From NCBI RefSeq assembly GCF_900156735.1, contig NZ_FTOL01000008.1, positions 179,554 to 243,553 of the forward strand: a stretch of 64,000 nt of DNA, given 5' to 3'. This DNA comes from Chryseobacterium ureilyticum. GTDB lineage: Bacteria > Bacteroidota > Bacteroidia > Flavobacteriales > Weeksellaceae. The position numbers were made by a program, and so were the translations under genes. The notes below the pieces were generated by a model. That model did no database searches. It worked only from the letters and a program-made list of their open reading frames with translations, and was not told the origin of the DNA. Positions 33,664 through 42,589 of the stretch are shown here, piece after piece; positions within the stretch are counted from its first letter, which is position 1; each line of letters starts with the position of its first letter.

Positions 33664-33702
33664 GTGTGAAGCGGTACAAAAGTAAGTATTTATATGATAT
33701 AT
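33589..33702 (-). repeat. 114-bp inverted repeat, right copy
   Basis: Exact reverse complement of 24480-24593. The identity stops one base before the -33 promoter box on the outer side and inside the encoded CCA on the inner side. Confidence 0.95.
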
Positions 33703-33707
33703 GCAAA
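33677..33707 (-). promoter_or_regulatory. Promoter of the right tRNA-Ala copy
   Basis: On the minus strand TTTG (33704-33707) and TACTTTTG (33677-33684) are separated by 19 bp, a consensus Bacteroidetes promoter 13 bp before the tRNA. The left copy keeps only the -7 box. Confidence 0.8.
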
Positions 33708-33808
33708 TGTTTTGTTTAAATTTTATTTTAAGTAGTTTTATATACAATTGATCATAAAATATATCTCAATTTTCCTATATTTGATATTAACTTTTAAACT
33801 CAATACGA

Positions 33809-33985
33809 ATGGAATTAAAAATAGGAGATACGGTCTACTTAAAATCAGATGCAAGAACCATAATGACAATCAATGACATCGGAATGAGAGGTCCCGAATA
33901 TTTAGAATGTATTTGGTTTTCTCAAGAAATTTTGCAAATAGGTGAATTTCATAGAGATACTTTAGTAAGATACGATAGAGATTAA
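33809..33985 (+). CDS. DUF2158/YodC-like small protein
   Basis: The 58-residue protein reads MELKIGDTVYLKSDARTIMT at its start, with LECIWFSQEI in the middle and a short acidic end. This is the compact beta-barrel pattern of the DUF2158 (YodC-like) family, where a VxLKSGG segment leads to a C(V/I)WF strand. Function is unknown. A TATATTTG -7-like box lies at 33776-33783 and a terminator follows directly, so it is a monocistronic unit. Confidence 0.7.
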   Translation: MELKIGDTVYLKSDARTIMTINDIGMRGPEYLECIWFSQEILQIGEFHRDTLVRYDRD

Positions 33986-33989
33986 TATA

Positions 33990-34021
33990 AAAACTGTCCC
34001 GTTATCGGGGCAGTTTTATTT
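33990..34021 (+). terminator. Terminator of the DUF2158 gene
   Basis: AAAACTGTCCCG pairs with CGGGGCAGTTTT (one G-U pair) around TTAT. Confidence 0.85.
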
Positions 34022-34380
34022 TAGAAATAATTATTAAAACTTTCCTATCAACATAGAAAAAAATCGTAGATTTATTAGATAGAATTAACTTCAATTTTTT
34101 CTACATCGGGAATGCCGAAAACCGTATTGAATAGAGTAGGCGTCCAAAACTAGTAACCGAATTATGTCAACACCAGATAAATACAGAGTGTACGATATAG
34201 TCTTACACCTTGTTATATTACCCCATCTTTTTCATATCAATATTATAGTCACGGAAATAAACGACTAAAATGGTTTCGTACTTTTTTAGTTGTATCAACT
34301 CATTTGGATATTGATCAGGATTGTATTTCCTTATTCGCAGAGTAAATTTTGTTATTTCATTAACCATAAAAACAAAAATC
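34022..34380. other. Gene-free stretch
   Basis: No supported gene is present. A 34-codon frame from ATG 34165 has no recognisable features. The stretch probably carries the promoter of the following operon, but no clear -33/-7 pair was found. Confidence 0.4.
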
Positions 34381-34827
34381 ATGAGCAGAAAAAATCAATT
34401 CATCAAAGTACATCCGCAGTCATTTGATAATCTCATGAAAGCGGTCAAGAAATTTGAAAAGACCAATCCAGCCATAAAGGTCAAGAATATGAAACTGAGT
34501 AAATTTCTGGTTGAGGTTTCCGATTATCAGAATAGTACAGCAACCATTGCTTATCAGGTAAAAAGAGCTATTCTGTTGGTATATGGAGATAGAGATACAG
34601 ATCCATTGACAATTGATGATAACATTAATATGTCTACTTATGGCTTTAGTGATCCTGAGAATTATAATGATCTTACCGCCTCCTTTAACAAAATTGCAAA
34701 AAGTCAAAATCCATCTGCCCGTAAACTGTTGCGGAAAGAAGTAAGAGCATGTGTGAAAGTAAAAAACTGCGTTGAGCTTGTAAGAAAAGTCAGTGATGTT
34801 TCACCTACTAAAGTCAATGTGAAATGA
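34381..34827 (+). CDS. Conserved-type hypothetical protein
   Basis: The 148-residue basic, helical product begins MSRKNQFIKVHPQSFDNLMK. The ATG at 34381 is preferred; an upstream in-frame start at 34321 would add 20 hydrophobic residues without a clear role. I recognise no domain. The gene overlaps the following outer-membrane protein gene by 4 bp (ATGA), so the two are translationally coupled. Confidence 0.65.
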   Translation: MSRKNQFIKVHPQSFDNLMKAVKKFEKTNPAIKVKNMKLSKFLVEVSDYQNSTATIAYQVKRAILLVYGDRDTDPLTIDDNINMSTYGFSDPENYNDLTASFNKIAKSQNPSARKLLRKEVRACVKVKNCVELVRKVSDVSPTKVNVK

Positions 34828-35702
34828 AAAAGTTACCCCTTACAATATTTGTACTGATGCTTTGCAATTCATTACAGGCACAGGAAGAACCAGAAGAGAA
34901 AAAAACAAGTGAATCTGCATTTTGGAAGCATATCCTAATCAGTGAATCAATGGAAACAGCTGAAAAGAAAGAGAAACCAGCTCAGTTTATGCTTACGTTT
35001 CCTAAAAATGCACCATCATCATGGTTGATCAATCTGGGAGTAGGCTATAAATGGGACTCTTCAGAAACAGGAATCTCAAAGATTATGTTAGAATATCATA
35101 AAAATACTTTAACTGAGAAAAAACAGGATAATCTTCAGGTAGGGTATGGGTTGGTAGAAAAGCTAACACCAAATGCAAGCAGTGCTTTATATATCAATGC
35201 TGATGGAAGATATGTTTATGATGCTGTAGGAACAAAAAATTCATTAGCATCAACGGTACTTTTCAGTTGGTATAAAAGAGGAGAAAAAGGACTGAATTTG
35301 AATACTGAAACAAGATTCAATAAAGGAAAAAGAGAATTGATGTTGACGCTTTATGGAGGTACACAAATTCAGGGGATTTTCAATGCAAAAGATAAAGATG
35401 CGAAGGGCTTTATTATAAGACCCCTTTATGTACTGGGAGCACAGTACCAATTTATGAATGAGTCCGGTAAACCTTTTATCCGTCTGAGTTTAGATTATAC
35501 AGGGAGGGTAGATGCTGTAAATACTTCAGAATATAAAGAAGATTATACAGATCTTTTCAAAGCAGGAGCTGATATTTTTATTGTTAATGAGCCTGTAAAT
35601 ATTTCCATAGGAGGTAGTTTCAATTATGGTTCAGATCCAATGAAAGGGTTAGCGGAGCAACAATTCTGGTTGGTAAGTTTGAATATCGGTAAGAAAAAGT
35701 AA
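34824..35702 (+). CDS. Putative outer-membrane beta-barrel protein
   Basis: The 292-residue protein has a signal peptide (LTIFVLMLCNSLQAQ), an acidic stretch EEPEEKKTSES, and then alternating hydrophobic/polar strands with aromatic girdle residues (SSALYINADGRYVYDA, QQFWLVSLNIGKKK) typical of a small outer-membrane barrel. Its function is unknown. It is coupled by a 4-bp overlap to the preceding small basic protein, so the two probably act together. A terminator follows at 35716-35750. Confidence 0.7.
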   Translation: MKKLPLTIFVLMLCNSLQAQEEPEEKKTSESAFWKHILISESMETAEKKEKPAQFMLTFPKNAPSSWLINLGVGYKWDSSETGISKIMLEYHKNTLTEKKQDNLQVGYGLVEKLTPNASSALYINADGRYVYDAVGTKNSLASTVLFSWYKRGEKGLNLNTETRFNKGKRELMLTLYGGTQIQGIFNAKDKDAKGFIIRPLYVLGAQYQFMNESGKPFIRLSLDYTGRVDAVNTSEYKEDYTDLFKAGADIFIVNEPVNISIGGSFNYGSDPMKGLAEQQFWLVSLNIGKKK

Positions 35703-35715
35703 AAAAAGTTTTCAA

Positions 35716-35750
35716 TAAAAATAGCCATGTATATTGCATGGCTATTTTTT
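35716..35750. terminator. Bidirectional terminator
   Basis: AAAAATAGCCATG pairs with CATGGCTATTTTT between two convergent genes. Confidence 0.85.
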
Positions 35751-35761
35751 ATAAGTTTTTA

Positions 35762-36445
35762 TTATAAACTTCTTGATCGTGCAACTGAAAGTAGATACAC
35801 TAAGTGCGAATACATACTGCGTTTTACAGATTCTATCTTTACATTACCTGTGGCTGGAGTAATGGTAGTTACAAGATCAGTGGTACATTGTCCTGCAAAG
35901 TCTCCACTTCCCTGGTAACGTGCTAAATTAGGGCTTGGATGATGAATGATAGGATAGCTAGGTGCAACCTGATTAAGAATAGGGGTTGTATTCGTATATC
36001 CTTTATTATCAATATAATTAGCTCTCCATGTACCGGAGAAATTACCATTCCCTGAAAGAATTTCCTGTCCTATTACAATTTGTGTATGGATAGGAGTTTC
36101 GAAGTTTGTACATGAAGTATAATGATTCAGAGAAACCGTGCAAGAAGAAGAATTATCGCCAGGCTGGAAACATTTACCTTCATATATTACAGCTCTTTGC
36201 TCGGCAGCAGATAAAGAATTGTTTAATATTGCTTTTGGAGATAAAACTTCAGAAGGTGAGATTAATGAGAGTTCCCCTTGTGTATCTGCTACAACAATCA
36301 TTTTATCAGGGTTTGATAAGTCTCTTACTCTTACAGAGCCATTTACATCTAAGGTTTTAGTAGGAGTGGTGGTGTTAATCCCCACTTGTGCGCTTACACA
36401 ACTACAAAAAGTAAGCGCTGATAACAAAAAAGTCTTTGTTTTCAT
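35762..36445 (-). CDS. Secreted QVGINT-type protein
   Basis: The 227-residue protein has a signal peptide ending SCVSAQ, followed by VGINTTTPTKTLDVNGSVRV, as in tail-fibre-like surface proteins of Flavobacteriia. The second half has paired cysteines (CFQPGDNSSSC, YTSC, QCTTD) that may form disulfides in the extracellular domain. No T9SS sorting domain is seen. The ending is rich in Ser and Arg (LLSVARSRSL). It belongs to the same broad class as the protein at 31810-33216. Confidence 0.65.
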   Translation of the reverse strand: MKTKTFLLSALTFCSCVSAQVGINTTTPTKTLDVNGSVRVRDLSNPDKMIVVADTQGELSLISPSEVLSPKAILNNSLSAAEQRAVIYEGKCFQPGDNSSSCTVSLNHYTSCTNFETPIHTQIVIGQEILSGNGNFSGTWRANYIDNKGYTNTTPILNQVAPSYPIIHHPSPNLARYQGSGDFAGQCTTDLVTTITPATGNVKIESVKRSMYSHLVYLLSVARSRSL

Positions 36446-36812
36446 GGTGAAATTTTGAATACGATTAATTTTTCACTAAGGTAAGAAATATTGTTGATAG
36501 CGGAAAATATCAGTGTTAAATATACTTAATTCAGTTTATTAATATTGTAAATTGAATTAAATAACGAAAATTTTACATTAAACCTTTTAATGTTTTATGA
36601 CTGCTTTTAAATTCATGAATTTGTTTGGGAAATATTTGTATTTTAGTCGGAATATGTTTGTTTTTAATAAATATATTGACGACTGATTAAAATTCAGATA
36701 ATTTGAATTAAAAAATTAGTAGATTTGCACGGAACAAAAAATAAATACATTATTAAACTCTTTCTCTGTAACAGGAGATAACAGGATTTTTGGTTATAAA
36801 ACTACTGAAACT
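36446..36812. other. Divergent promoter region
   Basis: A non-coding AT-rich gap between divergent genes. TAGATTTG at 36720-36727 is a good -7 box for the plus-strand lipoprotein gene, but no -33 TTTG lies at the right distance. Confidence 0.4.
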
Positions 36813-37181
36813 ATGAAGAAACTTTTTTTACTTTTATTAACAGGATTTTTATTTATCGGTTGCAGCTCTGATGATGAAACTATTTATGATTATATAGGAA
36901 CATGGTCAGGAACATATGAAGGTGCTGATAAAGGAGTCTGGAACTTTGTGGTAGACAATACAGGTAAAGTGTCAGGAACAATGCATTCCGAAGTTAGTAA
37001 TGAAAATTATAATATTTCCGGAACCTTAAATAATACAGGAGATCTTAACGGAACAGTAGGATTACCTTCAAAAGGAGAGTTCAAAGGAAAATTGAATCCA
37101 GATAAAAAAGGAAACGGAAGCTGGTCCAATTCACTTCCCACACCTGCTCAATATGGCACCTGGAAAGGTACAAAGAAATAA
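36813..37181 (+). CDS. Small putative lipoprotein
   Basis: The 122-residue product begins with a lipoprotein signal (LLTGFLFIGC, Cys17, then SSDDET). Acidic residues follow the Cys, which in Bacteroidetes is often a surface-export signal. The mature part has short Gly/Asn-rich strands (WSGTYEGADKG, GKVSGTMHSEVS, GELKG-like repeats) resembling a small lipocalin-like barrel. Function unknown. A bidirectional terminator follows. Confidence 0.7.
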   Translation: MKKLFLLLLTGFLFIGCSSDDETIYDYIGTWSGTYEGADKGVWNFVVDNTGKVSGTMHSEVSNENYNISGTLNNTGDLNGTVGLPSKGEFKGKLNPDKKGNGSWSNSLPTPAQYGTWKGTKK

Positions 37182-37187
37182 AAAAAG

Positions 37188-37216
37188 AAAAGTCTGCAGA
37201 ATTGCAGACTTTTTTA
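37188..37216. terminator. Bidirectional terminator
   Basis: AAAGTCTGCA pairs with TGCAGACTTT around GAAT, between convergent genes. Confidence 0.85.
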
Positions 37217-37217
37217 T

Positions 37218-37853
37218 TTATACAAACCCCATGTGGGTAATTTCATTTTTATTATCCTTTAATACCGCAAAATACAATAGAAAATCTTCGTTTGTAAATT
37301 GTTTTTCAAAAGGAGTATATTCCTGATTCAAAATGATTTCCTCTTCAACGCATTCGGCATTATAACCCTCCCCATCCAGTTTTACCGTAGAAAGAACAGC
37401 ATTATCTGCGATATTAGCGTTTTTTATCCAAAGACTCTGATCTTGAACTTCAATATCATTTGCCAGATTTTTAATTACTCCAAATTGAAATTCTCTGAGA
37501 AGTTTTTTTCCGCTTTCAGTTCGCAACCCACTTTCAACTGTTCGTTTTCCCCGTTCAGAAATAGTATCCAAATCCTTTATCTCAGTCATCAGTTTTGCAA
37601 ATTTCTGATAGAGTAGAGGATCACCAGCTTCTTTAATATAGGTGGAAAGACTAGCTCGTATAATTTTCCCCACTTTAGAACAATGCCCGAATTCCGAACT
37701 GTTTTGCCTTACTTTTTCATAGGAAGGATTCTTTTTAAAAGCTGTTTTATTGAACCCGCTTTTCTTCCGAACAACATTTTTTCCATTCAGATTATAAAAA
37801 ACAAGGTCACCTACAGCCCCTTTGATCTTAATTATACTTTCATATGTTGCCAT
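37218..37853 (-). CDS. Conserved hypothetical protein of Flavobacteriia
   Basis: The 211-residue soluble protein begins MATYESIIKIKGAVGDLVFY and has a Lys/Arg-rich segment VVRKKSGFNKTAFKKNPSYE. I recall near-identical starts from many Chryseobacterium proteins of unknown role, but cannot name a domain. No signal peptide or membrane helix is present. It is monocistronic, convergent with the lipoprotein gene and divergent from the NlpC/P60 gene. Confidence 0.6.
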   Translation of the reverse strand: MATYESIIKIKGAVGDLVFYNLNGKNVVRKKSGFNKTAFKKNPSYEKVRQNSSEFGHCSKVGKIIRASLSTYIKEAGDPLLYQKFAKLMTEIKDLDTISERGKRTVESGLRTESGKKLLREFQFGVIKNLANDIEVQDQSLWIKNANIADNAVLSTVKLDGEGYNAECVEEEIILNQEYTPFEKQFTNEDFLLYFAVLKDNKNEITHMGFV

Positions 37854-38005
37854 ATTGCAAAATTGAAGTCAAATATAGCAATAAATAATGTAAATCAAAA
37901 TTTTAACATATATTTATCATATAGTTGTAGTATAGTTTTATTATAATTAAAATATAAAATGTATATTTGTGCATCAATCGTTAATAAGGTAAAAATCAGA
38001 GGAAT

Positions 38006-38578
38006 ATGAGATCGGGATTGTTGAAAAATAAAATAAGTATAAAGCGGCTGTCTGTTTTACTGATTGCATCTGCTTTTGTAGTGTCTTGCGGAACGTCAAA
38101 AAAGGTTTCATCCAACAAAAAAACTGGAGGTAAGACGGTGACAAAATCTGAAAACCTCAGAAAGCTTGATTCTAGATTTGATGGAAATGTTTCAAGATCA
38201 ATCAATGATATTTTAAAAGATGCAGAAAAATACCTGGGCACACCTTATAAATTCGGAGGAAACACCTCATCAGGTTTCGATTGTTCCGGATTTACAGTAA
38301 AAGTATTTGAAGAAAATTCACTTGACCTTCCCAGAAGATCTTCCGATCAGGCTGGTGCCGGGAAAAATATTGATATCAGGGAAGTAAAACCAGGAGACTT
38401 ATTATTCTTTGCAACGGCAGGAGGAAGTAGAGTTTCTCATGTAGGAATTGTACATGATATCGGTCCGGATGGAGAAGTGAAATTTATCCACGCCTCTACA
38501 TCCAAAGGTGTTATTATTTCCTCATTAAACGAAAAATACTGGAATAAAGCCTATCTTCACGCTCAAAGAGTTTTATAA
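38006..38578 (+). CDS. NlpC/P60 (C40) peptidoglycan hydrolase, lipoprotein
   Basis: The 190-residue product has a lipoprotein signal (LLIASAFVVSC), a basic linker and an NlpC/P60 domain at about 72-190. The catalytic Cys lies in FDCSGFTVKVF, a His in SHVGIVHD and a third residue in FIHAST. It should cleave the D-Glu-diaminopimelate type bond of cell-wall peptides in the periplasm, as Spr/MepS-like enzymes do. It is followed after 33 bp by a LytTR gene on the same strand. Confidence 0.9.
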   Translation: MRSGLLKNKISIKRLSVLLIASAFVVSCGTSKKVSSNKKTGGKTVTKSENLRKLDSRFDGNVSRSINDILKDAEKYLGTPYKFGGNTSSGFDCSGFTVKVFEENSLDLPRRSSDQAGAGKNIDIREVKPGDLLFFATAGGSRVSHVGIVHDIGPDGEVKFIHASTSKGVIISSLNEKYWNKAYLHAQRVL

Positions 38579-38611
38579 ATAAACAATAACCAACCCATGA
38601 TTTAAAGTCTG

Positions 38612-38938
38612 ATGGAGAACAGAACATTTGCTTTTATTAAAACAGACAAAAAATTGGTGAAAATTTTCTTTAAAGACATCAATTTCATCAAAGGGCTTGG
38701 AAATTATGTGGAAGTTCATACCACAGATCAGAAAAGATATATTTACTACAAAACACTCAAAGATTTGATTGAAACCCTGCCTGAAGAATTTATGCGGGTT
38801 CACAACTCGTATATTATCAACCTGACCAATATTCAATCCTTTGAAGATAATCAGCTTTTATGTGGTGATTTAAAAATAACGGTTGCTAAGAGTTATAAAG
38901 ATTGCCTTCTGGAAAGTCTTGGTAAAATGATGCTTTAG
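38612..38938 (+). CDS. Stand-alone LytTR DNA-binding protein
   Basis: The 108-residue protein is almost entirely a LytTR domain: KIFFKDINFIKGLGNYVEVH, then FMRVHNSYIINLTNI and LKITVAKSYKD. It lacks a receiver domain, so phosphorylation-independent or partner-dependent control is likely. LytTR proteins bind paired repeats in promoters. It may be co-transcribed with the NlpC/P60 gene. Confidence 0.85.
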   Translation: MENRTFAFIKTDKKLVKIFFKDINFIKGLGNYVEVHTTDQKRYIYYKTLKDLIETLPEEFMRVHNSYIINLTNIQSFEDNQLLCGDLKITVAKSYKDCLLESLGKMML

Positions 38939-39045
38939 ATCATCCGCATTCACAAAATATCCATCTGCATATTATTTCTGATCATCTGTATAAAAAAGTT
39001 TTCATTCAGTTTTTCTTGTTTTAGTTTTACCTAAAACTTATCAGA

Positions 39046-39447
39046 ATGAATATAAATAATGCATTAGACTATATCAAAGAAAATAACCTCATCGGAATAA
39101 AAGCTGGACTACAAAGACCACACTTCCTGAACATCTGGATGGTAGTTGTAGAAAACAGAATTTTTGCCCGATCATGGGGACTTGCGGAAAAGAGCTGGTA
39201 TAACACCTTTTTGGAGAACTCAGAAGGACAAATCCAGTGTGGAAGTACTATTTATAAAATAGAAGCATTGGTTCCTGATGATCTAAATCAAATCACTGAT
39301 GAAATCAATAAAGCATATCTTAAAAAATATAACTTTGGCGATAACAGTAAGTATGCAATAGGTATTATCGAGGAAAAGCATATCGATAAAACAATGGAAT
39401 TCGTTATTGATGTAAACGCTAATGACTCAAATTCTTTTCATGGATAA
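39046..39447 (+). CDS. DUF2255 family protein
   Basis: The 133-residue protein matches DUF2255 (LPHFLNIWMVVVENRIFARSW-like core, with AEKSWYNTFL and a later KYAIGIIEEKHIDKTMEF). The fold resembles flavin-binding split barrels of the nitroreductase/deazaflavin type, but no function is established. No signal peptide. It stands alone between a small gap and a terminator. Confidence 0.75.
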   Translation: MNINNALDYIKENNLIGIKAGLQRPHFLNIWMVVVENRIFARSWGLAEKSWYNTFLENSEGQIQCGSTIYKIEALVPDDLNQITDEINKAYLKKYNFGDNSKYAIGIIEEKHIDKTMEFVIDVNANDSNSFHG

Positions 39448-39510
39448 TCACAATACATAAAATCGTATTTTTATCTCTATTTGAAAACGCTTCAATATTG
39501 TATTCAATAG

Positions 39511-39566
39511 CAACGGGCTTTAGCCCGTTGACAAAAAAGATCAAACATTCCATTGGCTTTAGCCAA
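39511..39566. repeat. REP-like hairpins with GGCTTTAGCC cores
   Basis: CAACGGGCTTTAGCCCGTTG (39511-39530) is a perfect hairpin. TTGGCTTTAGCCAA (39553-39566) is a second with the same GGCTTTAGCC core. Such elements recur in flavobacterial intergenic regions. Confidence 0.7.
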
Positions 39567-39593
39567 AACATAATTAATAATAGCCAAACAAAG

Positions 39594-39622
39594 CAATCCA
39601 TCTTTATGGGATGGATTGTTTT
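39594..39622. terminator. Terminator between DUF2255 and MFS genes
   Basis: CAATCCATC pairs with GATGGATTG, followed by TTTT on the plus strand. Confidence 0.75.
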
Positions 39623-39655
39623 CATTTAAAATATAATTGCTATATAATGTATTGA

Positions 39656-40846
39656 TTAAATGTGCCCACAAGCAGGTACTGCAAGTTCTTTTTCATCGTC
39701 ATTTTCTTTATTAGCTGCAATACTTTTTGGAAAAGAAAAGAAACTCAGAACAAAAGTAGCGATAAGGAGCAAAACACTTACAGAAAGAATATGCTGTACT
39801 CCATAATAGGAACTTACAATTCCGCCAAGAAATGCACCTAATGAAATTCCAATATTAAAAGATGATGTAAGCAAGCTGTTTACAAACTCCAGTGCATGAT
39901 GAGGAATGTTTTGTGTAGTTCTGATATTTGATACCAAAAAACCACCTGTATGAATCATTCCCCAAAAAGATACAATAATGACCATAGGAATAAAAGCTCC
40001 TCCCAGTAAGTAAGCTAGAATTTGTACTGTAATTAATAATAGTAAAAACAGTCGTGTTGTTAGTTTTACATTTCGATTTAAGGCAATTCCCATCAGCCAA
40101 TTCCCAAGAGTTCCCATGCCTCCGAAAAGAAGAAGCATAATACTGATTTGAGCGCCATCCATTCTGGTAATTTCTTCAAGATAAGCAGTAAGATACGTAT
40201 AGCTGGAGAACATGGCAGCCAATGTCCCAATGGTAGAAATCAGGTTAATCCACAAAAGAGGGTTTTTCAATATGGTTAGCTGGCTTTGCTCAGATTTTTC
40301 TTTTTCTGCAGGGATAGAGGGAATGAAAAACAATAATCCCATAAATGCAATTAAACTGATGGCGCTGCTCAGAAAAAAGGATGCTTTCCAATCATGAAAA
40401 AAATCAGCCGCATAGGTCGTCATTGGAATACCGAGAACGGTAGCAATACTTAGTCCCAGCATTACAGTAGATACTCCTTTTGCTCCTTTTTCTTTAAATG
40501 CAATGGCAATGGAAATATTCCAGAACAGCGGATGCAATATTGCTGGCAATATACGGGCTATCATCAGCATAGTGAAGTTCGTAGAAAAAGCAGATATAAG
40601 ATTTGAAAGTACAAATATGCTCATCACAAGACACAGCAGTAACTTACGGTTTATTTTGGAGGTAAATGACGTAATAAAGGGTGAAGAAACAGCCACTGTT
40701 ATTGCAAAAGCACTCAACAGCCATCCTGCAGTATCGATAGATACCCCGAATTGGCGACTGATGGTAGGAAGAATCCCCACAACTCCAAATTCAGTAGTAA
40801 TAATACCAAACGCACCCAACGCCAGTACATAGATTGATCTTTTCAT
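39656..40846 (-). CDS. MFS transporter, drug/sugar exporter type
   Basis: The 396-residue protein has about 12 hydrophobic segments and the DHA1-type start LGAFGIITTEFGVVGILPTI, followed by SIDTAGWLLSAFAITVAVSS as in AraJ/YdhP-like and multidrug exporters. It probably exports drugs or sugars by proton antiport through the inner membrane. The substrate is unknown. It is divergent from an AraC-family gene whose start lies under 100 bp away, so that regulator likely controls it. Confidence 0.85.
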   Translation of the reverse strand: MKRSIYVLALGAFGIITTEFGVVGILPTISRQFGVSIDTAGWLLSAFAITVAVSSPFITSFTSKINRKLLLCLVMSIFVLSNLISAFSTNFTMLMIARILPAILHPLFWNISIAIAFKEKGAKGVSTVMLGLSIATVLGIPMTTYAADFFHDWKASFFLSSAISLIAFMGLLFFIPSIPAEKEKSEQSQLTILKNPLLWINLISTIGTLAAMFSSYTYLTAYLEEITRMDGAQISIMLLLFGGMGTLGNWLMGIALNRNVKLTTRLFLLLLITVQILAYLLGGAFIPMVIIVSFWGMIHTGGFLVSNIRTTQNIPHHALEFVNSLLTSSFNIGISLGAFLGGIVSSYYGVQHILSVSVLLLIATFVLSFFSFPKSIAANKENDDEKELAVPACGHI

Positions 40847-40934
40847 TGATTCTAAAAATTTTGATGTAGCAAATTTGAACAGAAAAAATGTAAAAAATCA
40901 GTATATTTTAATGATAATTAAGTATTTTTACCCT

Positions 40935-41783
40935 ATGAAAAGAGAGAATATAGATCAATTGGTAAAGGTTGAATATCATCAGGCGGATAAATGTCCGTTA
41001 AAAGGTAGTCAGTTATCCTTTTTTCAGATCGTATATGTTATTTCGGGAAAAGGATCTTTTACGATAAATGATAATCTCGCTACTTATGGTAAAGGCAGTC
41101 TTATTCTATTAACACCGAATGATCAGCATTTTTTGGAAATTAAAGAAAAGACAGAGCTCTTGCTTGTGAAGTTCAGTGAACGGTATATTAAAGATTATAA
41201 ATGGAACAGCATTAATTCCATAGGATGTTTATTGTATGGAGCATCTTATCTTTCCGGTTGTATACTGCAGAATAAGCCTGATGTTGTTTTAGTTGATTCT
41301 ATTGTAAATTCACTTTTACACGGTATCAATCATCCGGATCTTTATCAGGAAGAGCTAACTCTGCATTATGTGAACGCTTTGATTGTCATCGCTGCACGAA
41401 ACATTTCAAAGATGAGAACAGAGAATATTGCTTCCAATACTGATAAAAGAATACTGGAAATCATCAATTACATTCAGGGAAATATCCATGATCCGGCTTT
41501 GTTAAAAGTTTCTGTGATTTCTCAAAAATTCGGGCTTTCTGAAACCTACCTTGGAAGCTATTTCAAAAATCAGTCTGGTGAAACGATTACCCATTACATC
41601 TTGAATTATAAAATGAGACTTATTGAACATCGGCTTCTTTTCAGTGATATGAGGATCAATGAGATTGTCACAGAATTTGGATTTTCAGATGAAAGTCACC
41701 TGAATAAGTTCTTTAAAAAACAGCATAAAATGAGTCTGACAGAATTTAAAAAAGCAAAAGGAAGTATTAAATCTAAAGTTTAA
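40935..41783 (+). CDS. AraC-family transcriptional regulator
   Basis: The 282-residue product joins an N-terminal cupin-type sensor domain (GKGSFTINDNLATYGKGSLI, LTPNDQHF) to a C-terminal AraC domain at about 185-275 (ISQKFGLSETYLGSYFKNQ, then FGFSDESHLNKFFKKQHKMS). I use ATG 40935. An in-frame TTG at 40875 would extend into the likely shared promoter. It is divergent from the MFS exporter gene, a common regulator-target arrangement. Confidence 0.85.
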   Translation: MKRENIDQLVKVEYHQADKCPLKGSQLSFFQIVYVISGKGSFTINDNLATYGKGSLILLTPNDQHFLEIKEKTELLLVKFSERYIKDYKWNSINSIGCLLYGASYLSGCILQNKPDVVLVDSIVNSLLHGINHPDLYQEELTLHYVNALIVIAARNISKMRTENIASNTDKRILEIINYIQGNIHDPALLKVSVISQKFGLSETYLGSYFKNQSGETITHYILNYKMRLIEHRLLFSDMRINEIVTEFGFSDESHLNKFFKKQHKMSLTEFKKAKGSIKSKV

Positions 41784-41977
41784 ATAAAATATACATGTTA
41801 TTTATAATCAATATTTAATATTTATTAATTGATGCATTTAATAGAAACGGGATTTTGCCTGTTTACAAAATAAACACAACTACTGTTGGTTTTTGCTAAA
41901 ACCTAATAAAGAGAAAGAACATTGCAATAACGTTGCATTTCAAAATATCTGAAATTTGTCAAAAAAACAATTACATC

Positions 41978-42589
41978 ATGACAGATTTCATCAGGTTCTT
42001 TATTCCTATTTATTTTATACTTTTCTTCACTGTTTCATTTCTTGGAGTGAGTCTGGCAGTAGCTAAAAAGATTGGTAAAAACCCAAACGTGTTGCCGAGA
42101 GATGGTTCCGCTTATGCATTAATTGGAAGCTATTTTAAAATAATTTTAGCAGCTTTGTTTATTTATACAATGCTGCCATTGCTGTTTCCTGCTACCGTTC
42201 CCATTGCTTTCAGAATCGATATATTAGATCGTAATCCTTTGAAATATATTGGAATTACTCTTATGATGCTGGCTTTTATTTTTGTGGTAATAGCCCAGAT
42301 TCAAATGAAGAATTCATGGCGGATAGGAATAGATAATGTAATGAAAACCAGCTTGATCACTTCGGGGTTGTTTCAATTTTCAAGAAATCCTATATTTCTG
42401 GGTATGACCGTTAGTTTGATAGGTTTTTCCCTTACTTTTCCTACCATTATTGCTTTCTTTTTTTCATTAATCGGAAGTATTCTGATGCAGATTCAGATCC
42501 GTCTTGAAGAAGAGCATTTACTGAAGCAACATGGTTCTGTCTATCTGACTTATAAAAAGAGGGTTGGACGTATGCTAAGCCTTTATTAA
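41978..42589 (+). CDS. Isoprenylcysteine carboxyl methyltransferase-like membrane protein
   Basis: The 203-residue membrane protein has about five hydrophobic segments. Its C-terminal half is of the ICMT/PEMT methyltransferase type, with SGLFQFSRNPIFLGMTVSLI and EEEHLLKQHGSVYLTYKKRV. These integral membrane enzymes use SAM and methylate small hydrophobic substrates. ATG 41978 is preferred over 41933 because the membrane region begins there. It stands alone before dapD. The substrate is unknown. Confidence 0.75.
   Translation: MTDFIRFFIPIYFILFFTVSFLGVSLAVAKKIGKNPNVLPRDGSAYALIGSYFKIILAALFIYTMLPLLFPATVPIAFRIDILDRNPLKYIGITLMMLAFIFVVIAQIQMKNSWRIGIDNVMKTSLITSGLFQFSRNPIFLGMTVSLIGFSLTFPTIIAFFFSLIGSILMQIQIRLEEEHLLKQHGSVYLTYKKRVGRMLSLY

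Noticed and set aside
24480..33702. Direct-repeat att sites at the two tRNAs
   Set aside because: The two copies are inverted, not direct, and include the full tRNA and leader, so they are not a simple attL/attR pair.
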